Shown here piece by piece: positions 61,731 through 64,000 of a stretch of 64,000 nucleotides of DNA. The first letter of the stretch is position 1; each line of letters begins with the position of its first letter. Source of the stretch: Pseudidiomarina donghaiensis (GTDB lineage: Bacteria; Pseudomonadota; Gammaproteobacteria; Enterobacterales; Alteromonadaceae); the NCBI RefSeq assembly GCF_900116895.1, contig NZ_FPCF01000002.1, positions 1 to 64,000 of the forward strand. Reading direction: 5' to 3'. The position numbers and the translations under genes were made by a program. Below the pieces are notes generated by a model. It made no database searches and had not been told where the DNA came from. It was given only the letters and a program-made list of their open reading frames with translations.

Positions 61731-62264
61731 TTAGGATTGCAGTGCGTGTGCAAGTCTATCTAACTTGCCGCGCACCGTGCCGTCGATTACCGTGTCACCA
61801 GCTTTAATGTATAAGCCACTGACAATTGCTGCATCGACAATGCAATTCAGCTTAACTTTGCGTGAAAAACGTTGCTCTAACGTTTTCGCTAGATTGTCTT
61901 GCTGTTTCTTCGTCAATTTCACCGCAGAAGTAACGTCTACCGCGATTTCTTTTTCGTAGTCGGCGCGCAATTCAGCGAACAGCGCAACCACAGCAGATAA
62001 AGCTTTCAAACGACCGTTTTCGGCCATAATGCGAACAAAATTCTGGCCTTTATCGTCCAGTTGCTCACCACATACATTCATGAAAACTTCAATTTTCTTA
62101 TCTAGCGTTTCAGCGCTACTCAAAAACATGGCCATAGTAGCGTCTTCTGCAACCGCAGTCGCAAACGCCAACATTTCGTGCCATTTCTCGATAGCGCCGT
62201 TCTCTACTGCAAAATCAAAAGCTGCTTTTGCATAGGGGCGAGCAACCGTAGTCAATTCTGACAT
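61731..62264 (-). CDS. atpH: F1Fo ATP synthase subunit delta
   Basis: 177 residues of the OSCP/delta family: [23 protein letters not shown] at the start and a C-terminal [40 protein letters not shown]. It links F1 to the b-subunit stator. AAGGGG lies 9 nt before the ATG at 62264. Confidence 0.96.
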   Translation of the reverse strand: MSELTTVARPYAKAAFDFAVENGAIEKWHEMLAFATAVAEDATMAMFLSSAETLDKKIEVFMNVCGEQLDDKGQNFVRIMAENGRLKALSAVVALFAELRADYEKEIAVDVTSAVKLTKKQQDNLAKTLEQRFSRKVKLNCIVDAAIVSGLYIKAGDTVIDGTVRGKLDRLAHALQS

Positions 62265-62282
62265 TTGCACAAACCCCTTTGG

Positions 62283-62753
62283 TTAGAGTTCAGCGACCAG
62301 TTTTTCAACAATGTCACTGTGAGCGTCTTTATCAATTTCACGCTCGATGATTTTGCTTGCACCAGCAACAGCCAATACAGCTACTTGCTTGCGCAATTCT
62401 TCGCGTAAGCGATTGCGTTCAGCTTCAACTTCAGCATGACCAGCAGCAATAATTGCTTCGCGCTCGGTTTCGCCACGTTGTTTGCCTTCATCAACCGTTT
62501 GCTCTGCGCGTTTTTTCGCTTGAGCAATGATTTCGGCAGCTTGAGCTTTCGCTTCTTTAAGTTCGTCAGCAATTTTTGCCTGAGCAAGCTCTAAGTCTTT
62601 TTCGGCACGTTCGCCGGCTGCAAGACCATCAGCAATTTTTTTCTGACGAGCTTCAATCGCATTATTAAGCGGAGGCCATACGAACTTCATACAAAACAGT
62701 ACGAAGACGATGAACGCGATTAATTCTCCGATCAGGGTCATGTTTATATTCAT
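62283..62753 (-). CDS. atpF: F1Fo ATP synthase subunit b
   Basis: 156 residues: one N-terminal transmembrane helix (about 5-27), then a long Ala/Glu/Arg-rich helix that dimerises as the peripheral stalk. [28 protein letters not shown] is the typical start. Confidence 0.96.
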   Translation of the reverse strand: MNINMTLIGELIAFIVFVLFCMKFVWPPLNNAIEARQKKIADGLAAGERAEKDLELAQAKIADELKEAKAQAAEIIAQAKKRAEQTVDEGKQRGETEREAIIAAGHAEVEAERNRLREELRKQVAVLAVAGASKIIEREIDKDAHSDIVEKLVAEL

Positions 62754-62800
62754 TAACCCCCCCTCCTATAAGTTCTATCGTTCGAAAGTTGAATGGCTTA

Positions 62801-63076
<276 letters not shown>

Positions 63077-63089
63077 TTAATACAAAAAA

Positions 63090-64000
<911 letters not shown>

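Overview
The window comes from a gammaproteobacterium. I infer an Alteromonadales member close to Idiomarinaceae, from the 16S 5' end, the gene sequences and the gene neighbourhoods; the family assignment is tentative. Housekeeping synteny is typical of the class: a 16S gene next to a YrdA-type carbonic anhydrase, the yihG-dsbA-srkA neighbourhood, and atpIBEFHAGDC followed by glmU and glmS.

Layout, left to right. 1-700: the 5' end of a 16S gene on the minus strand, with boxA and two tandem rrn promoters. 700-6.6 kb: yrdA, then the SOS mutagenesis operon imuA-imuB-dnaE2 behind a consensus LexA box. 6.6-14.6 kb: acyltransferase yihG, dsbA, srkA, ccoG, an M20 amidase, and the peroxide block ahpD/ahpC divergent from oxyR. 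14.6-38 kb: mixed metabolism and envelope genes, including a PQQ-type sugar dehydrogenase coupled to a TonB receptor, DJ-1, two bacterial PH-domain proteins, a GGDEF-EAL sensor, chaC, pldA, yccF, a BON lipoprotein, a YghU-like GST, a PadR regulator with twin operators, a CDF zinc transporter, an APC permease, and several unrecognised envelope proteins.

About 38.7-54.0 kb is a chromosomal integron. The integrase gene (plus strand) ends 10 nt from the end of glmS. An attI-like site lies behind it, and a run of gene cassettes lies on the minus strand, separated by 13 attC sites that I could delimit plus one broken one. The integrase has lost about 100 residues in frame between its first catalytic Arg and the His-x-x-Arg box, so the array is probably frozen. 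A second attI-like sequence at about 48.23 kb splits the array. Between the two attI-like sites lie four good cassettes, one eroded cassette, an IS66-type transposase remnant and a block without attC sites (lipoprotein, beta-lactamase fold, VOC).

The most notable cargo is a two-gene cassette at 42.6-44.7 kb that matches a type I Thoeris anti-phage system: ThsA (SIR2 plus SLOG) and ThsB (TIR-like, DUF1863). It is bounded on both sides by attC sites. Other cassettes carry a glycosyltransferase, an esterase, an S41 peptidase, an ABM-type monooxygenase, a PD-(D/E)XK-like protein, an L,D-transpeptidase, and many secreted or lipid-anchored proteins of unknown function. A RelE/Phd-type toxin-antitoxin pair with its own operator sits at the distal edge.

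54-64 kb is the glmS, glmU and F1Fo ATP synthase block, all on the minus strand, running off the window inside atpI.
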